From positions 1 to 47,572 of the forward strand of contig NZ_JAIMFO010000011.1 of the NCBI RefSeq assembly GCF_019795105.1: DNA of 47,572 bases, read 5' to 3'. This DNA is from Collinsella ureilytica (lineage in GTDB: Bacteria > Actinomycetota > Coriobacteriia > Coriobacteriales > Coriobacteriaceae). Under the pieces are notes generated by a model, which had not been told where the DNA came from, searched no databases, and saw nothing but the letters and a program-made list of their open reading frames with translations. Below are positions 1-9,997 of the stretch, in pieces. How positions within the stretch are numbered: position 1 is the first letter of the stretch; each line of letters opens with the position of its first letter. Position numbers and translations under genes: made by a program.

Positions 1-80
1 AATTTGTCCCTAGGTTGCGGAAAATGCGCCTTTTACTTTGTCTCAAAAATGAATATTGCCTGATAATCAAATTATATACT

Positions 81-2917
81 CTACCTGCTATTTATATTGT
101 ATATCACGTAGGTATATAAGCTCTTAGCTACAAAATTGGGTTTCCAGGCGTTCTGATCAAGGTAGGCCGTAAGGTCGCCTGGGTCAAGATCGCGCATGGT
201 GTACCACTCGTCCTCGGGCAGGCGCACGTATGTAATGCCCTGGGCAATCAGGCTGTTCTTCACTCTGTTGATCTTCTCTCCCACTTGGGCAAGAAATGTT
301 GCCGGGTCAACCTCGAACTCGTCCATGCGGGTGCAGCTTTCGAGTATTGCCGCGATAGTGCGCCTCGTGAGACCTACAGTATCCTGTAGTTCTGCTACCG
401 GGTCGGGTAGGTCATAGGCAACTCGGCCTGCGGTGCCCACCACCGACATGCCAGTACCTTCGGCATCCACGCCGGCGTCGTTGACGGCAAGCGAAGCACG
501 TTCGCTCGTCACCAGAGGCGGGCGAACGGGTAGCATGCCGTTGACGGCCTCGATGCATTGGCGCACAAGCTCATTAGAGTCAACGTTTACCTCAAAGCGT
601 GTACGTTGACGGATGCGCTCCCACAGTTCCTGAAAAGCCGGGTCGAGTGTGACATCCTTCTGGAGCTCAACGGTGACCTCTTTGGCCTTGTCGCGTATCT
701 GCACCGTCTGAGACTTGCGAATAAAATAATGATGTCGGCTACCTGTTCGGCGGCAGGTTCCAGTTCGGCGGGAAGCTCCACCTTGCCTTCCTGTGCGGAG
801 GTCTTGAGTTCGGGTGTTACAGCACCCTTGATGTCAATCATGCCGGTTTCAGAGAGGTAATCAAAGATGTGTTTTGACTTTTCGTAGCCCAAGCGCTCTT
901 CTATGCCTTCAGCATTCCTCTCAATATCGAAGTCAAGGTCTTGGCTCAATCGCAGCGCATCTACATCGTGTAGATCAACATCGATCTTGCCGCCTGCTAC
1001 AAACTCCTCAGCATCATCTTCATCGTCAAACTCAAAGGAGCTATCGCACTTTTCGTACGCACGGTTCGTGTCTACATTATCTAGACGGTTTTTGAGTTCA
1101 ATGCAAGCATTGAGAATTCGCTGTAGGGTAATTCGGAAGCTGTTAACACTTGATTCCATGCGCTTTAAAACATTTACCCTCATAAGATTTGCAACAGCCG
1201 TCGTACGGTTTACCTGACTCTCAAAGTTTTTGCCCCACGTGTCTCCGTAGCACGCTTCGTATTTTGATTGCTTGTCGTGTCTAACGTATGAGAGCACTTG
1301 GTATTGGGCGAAGGAGAGTTGAGCAATCATGTCATTTAACTCAGAGATTGCTGGAAGCTCACCTTTTGCGTCGATAGGGGTCTGAAACGACAGGGGAGGA
1401 CGCCTGGTTGGGAATGTGCCTGATGCAGCGCCGTAGTATTTCGTTATGTGCTTCCGAGACCGTGCGATCGTGAGTACGTCGAGTAGCTTGAAGTAGTCTG
1501 CATGTACTGCATTTACAAAGCTCTCGGTTGTGCGCTGGGCATCGTCGAGCTTACTCCACTCGTTGAAACGAGCCTGAGCGACGCGGATTACTTGAGTGAT
1601 AGATGGGATGCCATCTGTGCCAGCGAGGTATTCATCATCGCCTTCTGTGATGAGTTCAATTTGGTTACGCAAGTCGAGCAGTTTATTGTTAACCGGCGTA
1701 GCAGAGAGCATCAATACCTTGGTGCGCACATCAGTTTTGATTATATCCTCGATGAGACGGGTGTAGCGATCTTTCTTCTCTGCATCGGTACTCTTATTTC
1801 TGAAGTTGTGAGATTCATCGATGACGATAAGGTCATAGTTGTTCCAGCGTAGGTGTTCGAGGTCGATTTCTCCGCTCATTCCGTAGTAGCGACTGAGATC
1901 AGTGTGGTTCAGCACGTCGTAGGAGAAGCGATCCTCAGCGAGTGGCTTGCGGTCGTCGTTGCCGCGTGTCCATAAGGTCCAGTTATTGCGTAGACGCTTT
2001 GGACAGAGGACGAGCACGCGGCTATTCCGCTCTTGATAATACTTAATTCCTGCGAGTGCTTCATAGGTTTTACCAAGGCCAACGCTGTCGGCGATAATGC
2101 AGCCTTTGTACTTTTCCAGCTTACGGATTGCTCCCACAACCGCATCGCGCTGGAATTCGTAGAGTTTATTCCAGACTACTGACTCTTCGAATCGCAGACC
2201 CGGTCGTATAGGGTCTTCCTCGTCTTCAATGAACTTTCTGAACAGGTGATACAGCGTGAGGAAGTAGACAAGTTCAGGCGAGTTTTCCCTATAGAGCGTC
2301 TGGATTTGTTCGACTACCTCGTTTGTGACGTCTTCAACAAGTGCTGGATTTTCCCAAATTCCGTCAAACATAGCCTTGAGACCGGATGCCTCAATGCTCG
2401 TTTCAAAGTGACTTACTCCAGTTAGCACGCCTGGTTTGCGCTCGTAGCCGAGCCCTTCGAGCGAAAATGCATTGGACGTACTGCCCATAAATGCTTGGCT
2501 TTCGCTGTTGATATTCTCCACATGGTAGCTGCTAGTTGTCGCAATCATGCCACGCTGACGGGCGCTTTTAAAGGTTGCGTGCTGATGCACTCATTCGGCG
2601 CATTCACGAGCTAATGCGCGCTGGTTGATATTGTTGTGAAGCGTTAACTCCAGGCCGGTTCCACCGATGTCTTTTTCACGCGTCCTTCGGCTAACAACGA
2701 ACTCATGTGGAACCTTGTCTGATTCCATGTGCTTTACAAACGTGGGTTCGTCGAAGATGAAACGCAGCTCATCAACTCGAGAGAACTCATCGCGGAGCTC
2801 ACCATAGGCAAACACGGTGAAGTAGGATGCAATGATGGAAAGCTTTGCATCATTGTCGATAGCATTTCGCAATGCGTCGCCAAGTCGATGTTGTCCTGTG
2901 TTGTCTAAGTACTGCAT
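81..2917 (-). pseudogene. Broken helicase (PLD/SNF2 type) fused to the C-terminus of a type III restriction Res subunit
   Basis: Read on the minus strand from ATG at 2917. The N-terminal part resembles a PLD-like domain and leads into an SNF2/DEAD helicase with motif I (SVGLGKT), motif II (IDESH) and motif III (LSATP). Helicase motifs IV-VI are absent. At about 930 the protein changes into sequence typical of the type III restriction Res C-terminus (LWERIRQRT, GLTRRTIAAIL, INRVKNSLIAQGITY). Two lesions break it. An in-frame TGA at 2591-2593 sits where related proteins, as I recall them, have Trp (ARECAE-stop-VHQHATFKS), so TGG to TGA is likely. A one-base loss in a T run near 728-735 moves the frame; one extra T restores a join into RKSQTVQIRDK. 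I infer an internal deletion between two genes of a defence island, followed by decay. The family assignments come from remembered motifs, not a search. Confidence 0.8.
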
Positions 2918-2980
2918 CTAGTACTTTCACGAGATTCTGAATGCAATACAGAGGGATCGCTTCTACAAGCTTCTGTGCTC

Positions 2981-5185
2981 CTACTCCTCAGCCGTAGGGA
3001 GGCCTTCTGAGAAGAGGTCTTCGCTGTCTACATCGCTATCAGCATCCTCGATGGCTTCCTCATGTACGACATCTGCCGTATCTGGGCCATCTTGTGCATC
3101 TGTGCCGGGGGCTGCGGTGGCTCCTGCAGCGGGCAAAAGCTCGCGCTCGAGGTGTACGGTTGGGCGGCGCTTCACAAAGAGCGGCACATACTCAATAAAG
3201 GTTGAGGCGTTTTCAAGGCCAAACCACTGAGCGGGCGATCCGCAGAGGCGGCGAATTGCATACTTTGCTGTCATAACCATGTGATCAATCATGAGTAGGT
3301 CAGACTCGGGTGTGAGAGACTTGCGCAGCATGCAGAAGCGGAAATCGCCCACTGCGGAAGGCTCAGAATACACCGAGTACTCATGGCTTTGCGGTGGCAG
3401 CTCACCAGAGGCCATAAGGTCTCCCACGATCTGGCGAAGATAGGCATTCACCCGCTGATTTTCCTTGAATCCAAGCTTGATGGTGACATGGAAGATAAAG
3501 TCGGTACCAACAGAATCGACCCGATACAGGCGCGTATGAGGTTCATCGGTTACCAAAACGGTTACAAACCAATAGGCTCGTGCACGCTTGGGATACTTAT
3601 CAAGTACTGAGTACAGCACGTCGCGGTCAATAGCGCCGTCTTGAGAGCGGTTCAGCAAAAAGACGAGGTTATCAGCCAAAAGGGGATACTCTTTGTCATT
3701 GCGCAGGCGTGCGAGTTGGTCCACATAATCCTTAATGGGCAACGTGACCGTCTGCGTGCGCTCAATTGCAGTACCGCGCCTCCATACAAGCATGACGGCG
3801 AGCAGCACAGCAGCCATGAGCAGGGTGATATAGCCACCGTGGCGGAATTTGGTGAGGCTTGAGAGGAAGAACATGGCCTCGATCATGCCAAAGAAAATCA
3901 AAAAGATCACAGCGCCAAAGCGGCGACCCATAAGGCGTGCAAGATAGACAAACAGCAAGATGCTGGTCATGAGCATGGTCAGGGTAATGGCCAAGCCGTA
4001 GGCGGCCTCCATATGAGAGGAGGTTTGGAACAAGAGCACCACGCCTACGCAGCCCACACCCATGATGAGATTCACGATGGGGATATAAAGCTGACCTTTG
4101 GTGTCGCTCGGATAATTGATCTTGAGGTGCGGCATGAGGTTTAAGCGCGTGGCCTCAGAAACAATGGTAAAGGACCCCGTAATGAGAGCCTGAGAGGCAA
4201 TGATGGCGGCAACCGTAGAAAGAATAACGGCAAAGGGGCGCATGGCCTCGGGCAGCATCTCAAAGAAGGGGTTGAGGTCATTGATGGCGAGGAGCTCTTC
4301 TGAGCCAGAATTTGCCAGAAGCCATGAGCCTTGTCCGAGGTAATTGAGGATGAGGCAGGCTTTTACAAAAGGCCAGGAGGCAAAGATATTGGGCTTTCCA
4401 ACATGTCCCATATCTGAATAGAGCGCTTCGGCTCCGGTTGTTGCCAGAAAGACGGAACCCAAGATCATGAGCCCGGCGTGATTGTGGGGAGAGACCAAAA
4501 ACATAATGCCGTAGATTGGATTAAGAGCACGAAGGATGCCCGGATTCTCAACCAGGTGCATGATGCCGGCTGCACCCAAAAAGCCAAACCAAACGGTCAT
4601 GACCGGTCCGAAGGCACGACCAATATTAGAGGTACCGGCGCGCTGTGCCATAAAGAGGGCAAAGATGATTGCAATGGTGATCATCACCACTTTGCCTTGG
4701 TCAGACCCAATGAGCTGCTGGCCGATCTCGATGGTGCGAAGACCTTCAATGGCGGTGGTAACCGTAACGGCAGGAGTCAAAATGCCATCGGCCAAAAGCG
4801 TGGCTCCACCAACCATGGCAGGCAAGATGAGCCACTTACTGCGTCTACGCACCAGGCTATATAGGGCAAAGATGCCACCTTCACCGCCGTTATCGGCGCG
4901 CATGGCAATGAGTACGTATTTTACGGTGGTAACCAAGGTGAGTGTCCAGATAACTAAGGACAAGGCACCTAAAACGAGCTCTTCTCCAACCGTTGCAAGG
5001 CCACCATTTCCACCCACAATGGCCTTCATAACGTACATGGGGCTGGTGCCAATATCTCCGTACACCACGCCGAGGGTGACGAGCACCATACCAAGGGAGA
5101 ACGGGATCGCCCCGCTCGCACCCTTTGATGCCTCTCCCTTTGTGTGACGGTCGGGGGTCGGCTCAAGCGCCTGCTGGGCAAACAT
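2981..5185 (-). CDS. kup: Kup-family potassium uptake permease
   Basis: KUP/HAK/KT low-affinity K+ transporter of the cytoplasmic membrane, thought to act by K+/H+ symport. The start of the family is plain (GVVYGDIGTSPMYV near residue 40), followed by about 12 hydrophobic segments and a soluble C-terminal domain of some 250 residues. The last 50 residues are acidic and low-complexity. I chose ATG 5185 because GAGG lies six bases before it. A GTG at 5197 would add four residues but overlaps that site. About 734 aa, slightly longer than the family's usual 620-700 because of the acidic tail. It is transcribed toward the broken helicase and appears monocistronic. A weak -10 (TAGAAT, minus strand, 5264-5269) lies upstream; no long riboswitch-like leader is visible. 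Confidence 0.93.
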   Translation of the reverse strand: MFAQQALEPTPDRHTKGEASKGASGAIPFSLGMVLVTLGVVYGDIGTSPMYVMKAIVGGNGGLATVGEELVLGALSLVIWTLTLVTTVKYVLIAMRADNGGEGGIFALYSLVRRRSKWLILPAMVGGATLLADGILTPAVTVTTAIEGLRTIEIGQQLIGSDQGKVVMITIAIIFALFMAQRAGTSNIGRAFGPVMTVWFGFLGAAGIMHLVENPGILRALNPIYGIMFLVSPHNHAGLMILGSVFLATTGAEALYSDMGHVGKPNIFASWPFVKACLILNYLGQGSWLLANSGSEELLAINDLNPFFEMLPEAMRPFAVILSTVAAIIASQALITGSFTIVSEATRLNLMPHLKINYPSDTKGQLYIPIVNLIMGVGCVGVVLLFQTSSHMEAAYGLAITLTMLMTSILLFVYLARLMGRRFGAVIFLIFFGMIEAMFFLSSLTKFRHGGYITLLMAAVLLAVMLVWRRGTAIERTQTVTLPIKDYVDQLARLRNDKEYPLLADNLVFLLNRSQDGAIDRDVLYSVLDKYPKRARAYWFVTVLVTDEPHTRLYRVDSVGTDFIFHVTIKLGFKENQRVNAYLRQIVGDLMASGELPPQSHEYSVYSEPSAVGDFRFCMLRKSLTPESDLLMIDHMVMTAKYAIRRLCGSPAQWFGLENASTFIEYVPLFVKRRPTVHLERELLPAAGATAAPGTDAQDGPDTADVVHEEAIEDADSDVDSEDLFSEGLPTAEE

Positions 5186-5310
5186 CGCGTTCCTCACTGT
5201 CTCGTTGAAATGTTCGCGCCCCTTCCGTCCACGGAGGGCGGTCGGAGCGCGACTGGATCATTCATTCTACTACGTACTGGAATTCTTTTGGCTGAGGGCT
5301 TTAAGCGGCG

Positions 5311-6162
5311 TCATGCAGGACGATAGGGCGCGCCAACTGCCTCAAGTACTGCGTCGATCACCTGTGCTACGCCGCCCTCATTATTGCTGGGCACAACATT
5401 GCTTGCATGCGTGTGCATGTGAGGCTCGGCATTTGCAACAACGCAGCCCATACCTGCTTCTCGAATCATTTGGATATCGTTATAGGTATCTCCAATGGCG
5501 CAGGCATGGCTAATATCGATGCCGAGGTGCTCGCACAGATGAAGTAAGCCAGAGCCCTTATCGACTCCGGGTTTCATGAAGTCAATCCAGTCTCTTCCGG
5601 CATTGGTCACGTTATAACGGCTTGACCATGCAGGTCCGTAGGTGTTGGCGTATGCCTCTTCGCTCGTAAAATCAGGGAAGTAGACCGTGTACTTATTCAC
5701 GTCTGCTGTGACTTGGCTTAAGTCATCCACATACACGCGGTTGACGTAATAGTTGGCAAACTGATCGTCAAAGACCTGATCTTCACGCCGTAAATAGCAG
5801 CGCTCAACCCCGCAGACGCAGGGGCAACCGCGACCATCCTCCAAGGTGTACCGCAAGAGCTCTTGGTATTCTGAAACGTCAAACAAGGTGGTATGCAGGC
5901 GGCACGAACCCATAAAAACTGAGGCACCGTTATCAGCGATATAGCCTATATCGTCGGCTACCTCTTGAAACATATGGCGAAGCGTATAGCTAGCGCGCCC
6001 ACTTGCCGGGCAAAATACAATGCCTGCATCTCGAAGTGCGCGAATACGATCATACATATGATCAGGCATGCGGCCATCATCTGCCAAAAGCGTCAGATCC
6101 ATGTCTGAGGCAATGAGTTTAATAGAAGCGAGATTAGGGTTATCAAGAAGGCTCGGGAGCAT
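5311..6162 (-). CDS. Cof-type HAD-superfamily phosphatase
   Basis: Haloacid dehalogenase hydrolase of the Cof/IIB class, which dephosphorylate sugar phosphates and other small phosphoesters in the cytoplasm. The nucleophile motif SDMDLTLL has Asp20 and the acid/base Asp22. The C-terminal metal motif GDTYNDIQMI is intact. A cap domain lies between them. I chose ATG 6162 because AAGGA sits six bases upstream; the longer reading frame to 6249 overlaps the end of rpiB and has no better start. 283 aa is normal for the family. It is last in a probable epimerase-rpiB-phosphatase operon, so a sugar-phosphate substrate is plausible, but specificity cannot be read from the sequence. Confidence 0.85.
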   Translation of the reverse strand: MLPSLLDNPNLASIKLIASDMDLTLLADDGRMPDHMYDRIRALRDAGIVFCPASGRASYTLRHMFQEVADDIGYIADNGASVFMGSCRLHTTLFDVSEYQELLRYTLEDGRGCPCVCGVERCYLRREDQVFDDQFANYYVNRVYVDDLSQVTADVNKYTVYFPDFTSEEAYANTYGPAWSSRYNVTNAGRDWIDFMKPGVDKGSGLLHLCEHLGIDISHACAIGDTYNDIQMIREAGMGCVVANAEPHMHTHASNVVPSNNEGGVAQVIDAVLEAVGAPYRPA

Positions 6163-6205
6163 CTGCCGTCCTTTCGTATACGGTCGTATGTCCAAATGAG
6201 CCATG

Positions 6206-6667
6206 CTACTTGCAAGCGACAAGCTCTTGCGTTTGGTCAATTTCGGCAATCATATCAATGCGGCCTTGGTGACGCCCGCCTTCAAACTCGGCATTCAGCC
6301 ACTCGTCTACGATCATCTTTGCCAGCTCTGATCCGACAACGCGGGCACCAAAGGCAAGCACATTCGTATTATTGTGCTGGCGAGAAAGGCGTGCGGTATA
6401 GGGCTCAGAGCAAACCACCGCGCGAATGCCGTGAATCTTATTGGCAGCCAAGCTAATACCAACTCCGGTTCCACAGATGAGAATGCCTAAGTCTGCCGTG
6501 CCTGCAGCAACGGCCTTTCCTACCTCATAGCCTGCGATTGGATAGTCAAAGCGCTCAGTGCTATCAGGTCCCAGATTCAAAACCTCATGACCGAGTGAGC
6601 GCAGGTGCTCAGAGATGATGGTCTTCAGCTCTACCGCAGTATGATCATTTCCAATGGCAATTTTCAT
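6206..6667 (-). CDS. rpiB: Ribose-5-phosphate isomerase B / allose-6-phosphate isomerase family
   Basis: RpiB/LacAB family isomerase, interconverting an aldose phosphate and its ketose phosphate (ribose-5-P/ribulose-5-P, and in some members allose-6-P/allulose-6-P). Visible signatures are GNDHTAVELK at the N-terminus (Asp8, His9) and the active-site Cys65 in ICGTGVGIS, followed by a conserved NNTNVLAFGARV stretch. I chose ATG 6667 because GAGGAG lies seven bases upstream. 153 aa matches the family. It lies 70 bp downstream of an AlsE/Rpe-type epimerase and upstream of a HAD phosphatase on the same strand. The AlsE-like neighbour and divergent PTS favour a catabolic role on a 6-phosphohexose over a purely pentose-phosphate role, but both are possible. 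Confidence 0.9.
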   Translation of the reverse strand: MKIAIGNDHTAVELKTIISEHLRSLGHEVLNLGPDSTERFDYPIAGYEVGKAVAAGTADLGILICGTGVGISLAANKIHGIRAVVCSEPYTARLSRQHNNTNVLAFGARVVGSELAKMIVDEWLNAEFEGGRHQGRIDMIAEIDQTQELVACK

Positions 6668-6737
6668 TCTTGAGCTCCTCTGCTCGATTGGACTCCTGCT
6701 GCATGATACCAGCTTGCACATATCAGATGGTCTCGCC

Positions 6738-7379
6738 TTACAGGGCGCGCAGTTTTGCGAGAGCTTCCGTATACGGGCCATGTCCAAAGAGCGCGCTCGT
6801 GCCGAGCACAAAGCCATCAGCTCCGAGCGCATGTAAGCGCTCTATTCGCTCAGGGCTGCAAGCCCCATCAATGGTGAGCACAAAGCCGTAGCGTTCTTTC
6901 AAGCTTGCGAGCGTCTTGATCTTCTCTGTTGTGAACTCAATGAACTGCTGGCCAGCAAAGCCAGGATTGACGGTCATAACCATGACGTAATCGGCAAAGT
7001 TCAGCATCTCTTGAATCGTGTGCACCGAGGTATCTGGATTGATAACCAATCCAGCCTTGAGCCCCTTATCGCGGATGGCAGCCAAGGTTTTTACCATATA
7101 GCGCTCAGATTCGGGATGGATATAGATAATGTCTGCGCCAGCATCTGCCACGAGGTCGATCTTTTGAGACGGGTTTTCTACCATGAGGTGGCAGTCAATT
7201 GGCTTGTTGGTTGCCGCTCGGATGGCGCGCACATCCATGAGCCCCATCGTTATATTGGGGACAAAGGTTCCATCCATAATGTCGCAATGAAAGATGTCTA
7301 CCCCTGCAGCATCAAGTGCCTGGGTTTCCTCACGCAGGGCTCCGAAGTCTGCGCACATCATACTGGGACAAAGCAGCAT
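6738..7379 (-). CDS. Ribulose-phosphate 3-epimerase family, AlsE (allulose-6-phosphate epimerase)-like
   Basis: TIM-barrel epimerase of the Rpe family, which uses a metal and two aspartates to invert C3 of a ketose phosphate. Seen in the sequence: PSMMCADF, HCDIMDGTFVPN, DCHLMVENP, MTVNPGFAGQ and TIDGACS. The MCADF start, the HPES segment and DGACS in place of the usual VDGG resemble E. coli AlsE, which converts allulose-6-P to fructose-6-P, more than classical Rpe. This is from memory of AlsE. Start ATG 7379 is preceded by GAGGAG. 213 aa is normal. It heads the minus-strand operon with rpiB and a phosphatase, divergent from a PTS operon. Confidence 0.85.
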   Translation of the reverse strand: MLLCPSMMCADFGALREETQALDAAGVDIFHCDIMDGTFVPNITMGLMDVRAIRAATNKPIDCHLMVENPSQKIDLVADAGADIIYIHPESERYMVKTLAAIRDKGLKAGLVINPDTSVHTIQEMLNFADYVMVMTVNPGFAGQQFIEFTTEKIKTLASLKERYGFVLTIDGACSPERIERLHALGADGFVLGTSALFGHGPYTEALAKLRAL

Positions 7380-7573
7380 ATGCTCTCCTCACCTAAAAGC
7401 TCTGAACCAACAGAGGGTTCTTATGCCCGTTCATTCCTCTATCATCCTACCGCGAATCCTTGACATTTTTTGCGCCAACATAAAGCAATTTAAAATCTTC
7501 TAGAAAAAACTGAAAAAATATGATCTAATATGGAGCCAGTCCAGAACATCACTGACGTGAAAGGCGTGATGGA
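7380..7573. promoter_or_regulatory. Divergent promoter region between the two sugar operons
   Basis: This 194-bp AT-rich gap separates the epimerase operon (minus) and the PTS operon (plus). A consensus TTGACA lies at 7460-7465, and -10-like TATGAT at 7519-7524, but they are not correctly spaced to each other. Just before the plus-strand start, CATCAC (7548-7553) and GTGATG (7566-7571) form an inverted repeat, a possible operator or hairpin next to the AAAGG ribosome site. The DeoR gene at the end of the PTS operon is the obvious candidate regulator. Confidence 0.45.
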
Positions 7574-8521
7574 ATGAAAGCTGCAGCAAGGATCAATTCG
7601 TATTTCCGTGAAGGTAAAAAAGACGTGGAGCGTGTGTTTACCCAGTTCGAAGAGGCAGGGCTCACCCATGTTGACCTGAACTACCCCGAGCATACATCCG
7701 GCATTGAGCCGGCGCGCATGAAGCAGATGCTTGAGGCGTCACACCTTGAGCTGAATGGCGTTGCGCTTCGTTTTCGATCAGATTTTATCAATGGTGAGTT
7801 GGGAAATGCCGATCCAGCAATTGCTCAGCATGCCTTAAAGCTTTGCCGTGAGGCGTGTGACTACTGCCGTGAGGCAGGGGGCAGCACGGTTACTGTCTGG
7901 CTTGGCTTTGATGGCTTTGACTACAGCTTCCAGATTGCCTACGACCGTGTGTTTAAGCAGCTGGTTCGCCAGTTCACCGCCATCTGTGACTATGCTCCAG
8001 ATCTCAATATTTCCATTGAGTATAAGCCTTTTGAAGAGCGCTCCTATGCCTTCATCGATAGTATGGGCCTCGTTTCAATGATTCTGACAGCGGTGAATAA
8101 GCCAAATCTTGGGGTTACGCTCGATTATTGCCACATGCTCATGAAGCACGAAAACCCCGCCATGGCAGCCGATTTATTTGGTGCTGCCAAAAAACTCTAT
8201 GGCATCCATCTAAACGACGGCTACGGCGTGATGGATGACGGCCTTATGATCGGCATGGCCACGCCGATCAAAACGCTTGAGCTGCTCTTTTATCTCAAGA
8301 AGCACGGCTATGACAAGGCCATTTACTTCGATACCTTCCCAATTATTGAGGGCGCAGTAGAGGAAAGCGAGCAAAACGTTCGCATGCTCGCCATGCTCTC
8401 TGCTGCGATTGATTGGGTTGGCTTGGACGAGATCCAAGCGGTCATTGATAAAAACGATGCAATTGCCGCTGCTGGTCTTGTTCGTAAGTTCTTCGGTGCA
8501 ATGGAAGGTGATGCATCATGA
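7574..8521 (+). CDS. Sugar-phosphate isomerase/epimerase family (xylose-isomerase-like TIM barrel)
   Basis: Member of the AP_endonuc_2/xylose isomerase-like TIM barrel family, which includes tagatose 3-epimerase and related sugar isomerases. Metal-ligand-type segments are visible: SIEYKPFE (Glu), TLDYCHMLM (Asp, His), GIHLNDGYG (His, Asp) and a late YFDTFP (Asp). Start ATG 7574 has AAAGG ten bases upstream. 315 aa is usual for the family. Its stop overlaps the EIIBC start by four bases, so the two are translationally coupled and likely act on the same sugar. The family is too diverse to name the substrate; in this setting a ketohexose or its phosphate is the best guess. Confidence 0.75.
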   Translation: MKAAARINSYFREGKKDVERVFTQFEEAGLTHVDLNYPEHTSGIEPARMKQMLEASHLELNGVALRFRSDFINGELGNADPAIAQHALKLCREACDYCREAGGSTVTVWLGFDGFDYSFQIAYDRVFKQLVRQFTAICDYAPDLNISIEYKPFEERSYAFIDSMGLVSMILTAVNKPNLGVTLDYCHMLMKHENPAMAADLFGAAKKLYGIHLNDGYGVMDDGLMIGMATPIKTLELLFYLKKHGYDKAIYFDTFPIIEGAVEESEQNVRMLAMLSAAIDWVGLDEIQAVIDKNDAIAAAGLVRKFFGAMEGDAS

Positions 8522-9891
8522 AACGAGACTGGAAGAAGATGGCCGAGGAGATCCTTGCTGCAGCCGGCGGCAAGGAGAATCTCTCCGGCATGACACACTG
8601 CGCAACGCGTTTGCGGCTCAATGTAAAAGACGCAGCCTTGGTGGATGACGCGGCGGTAAAGGCAGTTGATGGTGTCATCAATACGGTGAGCAAGGCTGGC
8701 CAGTATCAGGTGCTCATAGGAACGGAAGTTCCAAAGCTCTATGAGGAGTTTGAGCTGGTCGCCGGCGTAGCTTCTGAAGAGGCTGCAGGCTCATCCGATA
8801 GCGGTGAGGGCGTGGTGAGCAAGATCTTTAGCGCCGTCTCCGGTATCTTTGCGCCACTATTGCCCGCCATGGCTGGCTCGGGAATCCTACGTGGCCTTTT
8901 GATCTTGGCGGTTCAGCTCGGAGTCGTAGCAGAAGGCTCGGGCACCTTTGTAATTTGGAATACGCTATCGATGAGCGTATTTTACTTCCTGCCTGTTCTG
9001 CTTGCCTTCTCTGCTGGTCGCCGCTTTGGTGCAAGCCCGTATCTCTCAGCGCTCATCGGTGCATGCTTGCTCTTCCCAGACTTTATGAAGCTTATGGGAG
9101 ATGTTGGCAACGGAGCGATGACGGACTTCTTTGGTATCCCTGTGGTGCTCATGGGCTATAACTCAACCGTTGTCCCGGCTATTCTGGCGATTTGGGTCTA
9201 TTCCTATCTCTATAAGTTCTTGGATGCCCGCATTCCTGAGACCTTAAAACTCGTAGTGCTGCCCGCGGTCTCACTCTTTGTTATGGTTCCGCTTACCATC
9301 ATGGTCATCGGTCCTTTGGGAGTGTATGTTGGTGAGGGCATTGCCTTTGTTGTGAACTGGCTCATCAATAAGAGCGCAGTACTTGCCGGCGTTTTGGTAG
9401 GCGGCGGCTGGTCGGTTCTGGTCTCTATGGGCATTCACTGGGCAGTAAACCCGATTATGATCAACAATATTGCTCAGAACGGTTTTGACTATATCTGCCC
9501 CTTCACCTTTGCCTGCAACTTTGCCGTGATCGGCGTTGCTGCTGGTGTCTTTTTCAAGGTGAAGAGCAAGCGCTACAAGAGCTTTGCCATGAGTGGTGTG
9601 GTAACGATTGCTTTGTCTGCAATTATTGAGCCGACCCTTTTTGGCATGCTGGTAAACAATAAGAAGCTCTTTGCTGCCCAAATTATTGCTGGTGCTTGTG
9701 GTGGAGCCTTCTTAGGCCTAATGAAGGTCGTAGCGACTGCCTTTGTATTTGGCTCGGTAACCACCTTCCCTGCCTTTGTAAGCCAGGATGCTGCTAATTT
9801 CGGCTTTGCCATGGCTGGACTTGCTATTTCTACCGTGGTCGGAGCTGTACTGGGCTATCTCTTTACCAACGCTGAAGACAAGCTTGCCTAA
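8518..9891 (+). CDS. PTS EIIBC permease, glucose/beta-glucoside superfamily
   Basis: Phosphotransferase system permease that imports and phosphorylates a sugar. The N-terminal EIIB domain (about 1-85) carries the phosphorylated Cys28 in MTHCATRLR, the hallmark of the Glc superfamily. After an acidic linker the EIIC domain (about 100-455) has around ten hydrophobic segments and ends in FTNAEDKLA. No EIIA domain is fused and none lies nearby, so it must borrow an EIIA encoded elsewhere. Start ATG 8518 overlaps the previous stop. 457 aa fits an EIIBC without EIIA. Context with AlsE- and RpiB-like enzymes suggests allose or allulose, as an inference only. Confidence 0.88.
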   Translation: MKRDWKKMAEEILAAAGGKENLSGMTHCATRLRLNVKDAALVDDAAVKAVDGVINTVSKAGQYQVLIGTEVPKLYEEFELVAGVASEEAAGSSDSGEGVVSKIFSAVSGIFAPLLPAMAGSGILRGLLILAVQLGVVAEGSGTFVIWNTLSMSVFYFLPVLLAFSAGRRFGASPYLSALIGACLLFPDFMKLMGDVGNGAMTDFFGIPVVLMGYNSTVVPAILAIWVYSYLYKFLDARIPETLKLVVLPAVSLFVMVPLTIMVIGPLGVYVGEGIAFVVNWLINKSAVLAGVLVGGGWSVLVSMGIHWAVNPIMINNIAQNGFDYICPFTFACNFAVIGVAAGVFFKVKSKRYKSFAMSGVVTIALSAIIEPTLFGMLVNNKKLFAAQIIAGACGGAFLGLMKVVATAFVFGSVTTFPAFVSQDAANFGFAMAGLAISTVVGAVLGYLFTNAEDKLA

Positions 9892-9924
9892 ACCGGCAGG
9901 CGTATGCGATCGCATTATGTTTGT

Positions 9925-9956
9925 GGCGGCTACCTTCTGTGGTGGCCGCCTTTGCT
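9925..9956 (+). terminator. Intrinsic terminator-like hairpin after EIIBC
   Basis: GGCGGCTACC (9925-9934) pairs with GGTGGCCGCC (9941-9950) as a ten-base stem with one G-U pair and a six-base loop. A short T-containing tail (TTTGCTCT) follows. It would separate the PTS gene from the DeoR gene or lower its expression. Confidence 0.55.
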
Positions 9957-9997
9957 CTGTTAGGATGAAGTTCGAATAATCGTTTCTGGAGGTGCCG

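Noticed and set aside
5186-5310. c-di-AMP or potassium-related riboswitch before kup
   Set aside because: The leader is short and shows only a small imperfect hairpin; no conserved riboswitch core is visible.
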